The notes beneath the pieces were generated by a model. The model was not told where the DNA came from. It saw only the letters and a program-made list of their open reading frames with translations, and did no database searches. Below are positions 62,801 to 64,000 of a stretch of DNA of 64,000 bases, piece after piece. Position numbers and translations under genes: made by a program. Origin of the DNA: Serinus canaria. Lineage: Eukaryota; Chordata; Aves; Passeriformes; Fringillidae. Position 1 is the first letter of the stretch, and every line of letters starts with the position of its first letter. Location of the stretch: NCBI RefSeq assembly GCF_022539315.1, contig NC_066316.1:104030179-104094178 (forward strand), written 5' to 3'.

Positions 62801-64000
62801 CACTTTTAAATAAGCACATTCAGACCATGAAGAAATTATGTGAAGCTCAGCTCCCATAGCAAAATCTGTTCATAACCTGTAAATATTCAGAGGACGAATA
62901 AAATCTTCCTCTACTGAGGCTAAATTGGTGTCAAAAGCATTATAGTCAGCAATACACCTGATAACTTATAATAGCCTTCTCTGGTGTTTTTCCACAGAAG
63001 CTTCCTAGTTTCCAGCAAATCAAAAGCTTGTTATTTTTTCCCTCCAGCCAGATTTGTCTGCTCTCTCATGTCCCCTAATTCCCCTGATTGCCATACCCAT
63101 GGCCAGTGTATCTTCATAATCCGTGGGGAGTCTGCTCCTGCAGCTACAGAAAGGGAAAAGAGAAATAATTGACAAGCAACACAATTCAGACTTAAGAGTC
63201 TTCTCAGATGGAAGGAACCAGAAAATCAGAAATTAATATTTCCACCTGAGATAGAGTCTTGAATACCAATGATATAAAATCAAGCAAAAAGACATGGGGG
63301 AAAATGTAAAGTGCCTCAGGCAGATAGGGATGCCTGTGAAGAGGAAGTGCTGAAGGATACAGCAAATAGTTGTGCACTCAAAAAAGAGATAAGTAGCAGA
63401 TCTTTTTACAGTTCTGTGCTTTCTTTTCTGCACTGCTAGGGTCTGCAAAGAGCATTGTCAAGAAAACACTGACAACCTACAGAAAAACAGTGCAGGTGGT
63501 TCTGGGAAAAACAAATAGAGAATTCAAGTTTCCTGTGGATGAGACATGTGCCTCTTCTCATCACCCATCCACTGCAATAATCTCAGAGTCTTCCTTCCCT
63601 GTGTCGGTGATCGCCTCGCCCCTCGGTGTCTTTGGAGCATCTCCAGGTCCCCACCTCACATCTGGCAGACTCTTTCTCAAGCTGGAAACCAGGATTCATG
63701 TCTGTTCTCATGCTGGAGACTTTCCCACAGTGGGCAGAGTAGCTACTTCTCTACTCAGCCCTTGGTTTATCCAAAACTCCCAAACAGTGCAGAGTAACCT
63801 CTGTAAACACAGAATTTGGCCAATGGCTCCCTATGTTTTTAATGGAGGACTGAGAGATAAACAGACAGATCCTGTGATCATGTGACTTTCATCACTTGTG
63901 TAGGAAACTGGGATGAAAAATAGTTAGAAGCCTCAAAGGACTGATTTATGAGGAAAGATGATCACTGTGGTATTTGTTATCATGAGATAGATATGTCTCC
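59885..64000. other. Unique sequence to the window end, no gene seen
   Basis: No recognised transposon or exon. The part around 62030-62290 retains CpGs in AT-rich DNA ('aaggcgggcgaatttcc', 'gcacctacgcagatttc', 'gcaggtcgctatggag') and could be a conserved noncoding element. The 131-codon plus frame at 63490-63885 resembles no known protein. Confidence 0.45.

Noticed and set aside
63490..63885. 131-codon plus-strand frame
   Set aside because: No recognised domain, an overlapping plus-strand frame of similar length (63546-63797), and no splice or promoter context. It could be chance in a slightly GC-richer patch.

Overview
The window looks like euchromatic bird DNA, quite possibly from a songbird. 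It is AT-rich, has no recognisable host protein-coding gene, and is dotted with old CR1 LINE fragments that end in the avian ATTCTATG-type 3' terminus. It also holds two copies of a widespread avian LTR family and one young-looking class II (beta/alpha-like, ERVK-type) endogenous retrovirus. CR1 as the dominant LINE, together with this LTR family, points to Aves. The species and the flanking genes cannot be told from the sequence. Most of the 64 kb reads as intergenic or deep intronic DNA.

Layout. 0-9 kb: unique AT-rich sequence with a CR1 3' end at the left edge, a decayed minus-strand CR1 near 6.6 kb and a possible conserved noncoding block near 3.4 kb. 9-13 kb: a repeat cluster with a CR1 3' end, a complete but diverged LTR containing a (TGAG)13 microsatellite, and a plus-strand CR1 piece joining the ORF1 esterase region to the pol linker and reverse transcriptase. 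13-28 kb: mostly unique, with a 43-nt poly(A) run behind an ATTAAA signal (15.8 kb), a near-perfect 32-bp inverted repeat with a 13-nt loop followed by a second perfect hairpin (17.7-17.84 kb), and a pyrimidine-rich TTCTC tract (26.2-26.5 kb). 28-40 kb: a second LTR of the same family (28.5-29.1 kb), three minus-strand CR1 3' ends (30, 32 and 39 kb) and a possible minus-strand LTR-like element with a polyadenylation signal (33.4-34.0 kb). 40-48 kb: unique, with a GAAGAT-type acidic-codon repeat at 44.1 kb and an exon-like stretch at 47.0-47.2 kb.

The most interesting object is the defective provirus at 48,375-50,350. Only the first 39 bases of its 5' LTR remain. They are joined directly, in frame, to an uninterrupted integrase reading frame that keeps the D,D(35)E triad but lacks the start of the zinc-binding domain. 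The envelope gene is reduced to its signal-peptide end and its transmembrane/cytoplasmic tail. A polypurine tract and a complete 568-bp 3' LTR follow. No host gene cooperation can be described, and nothing here amounts to a new multi-gene system. The second most notable object is the hairpin pair at 17.7 kb.
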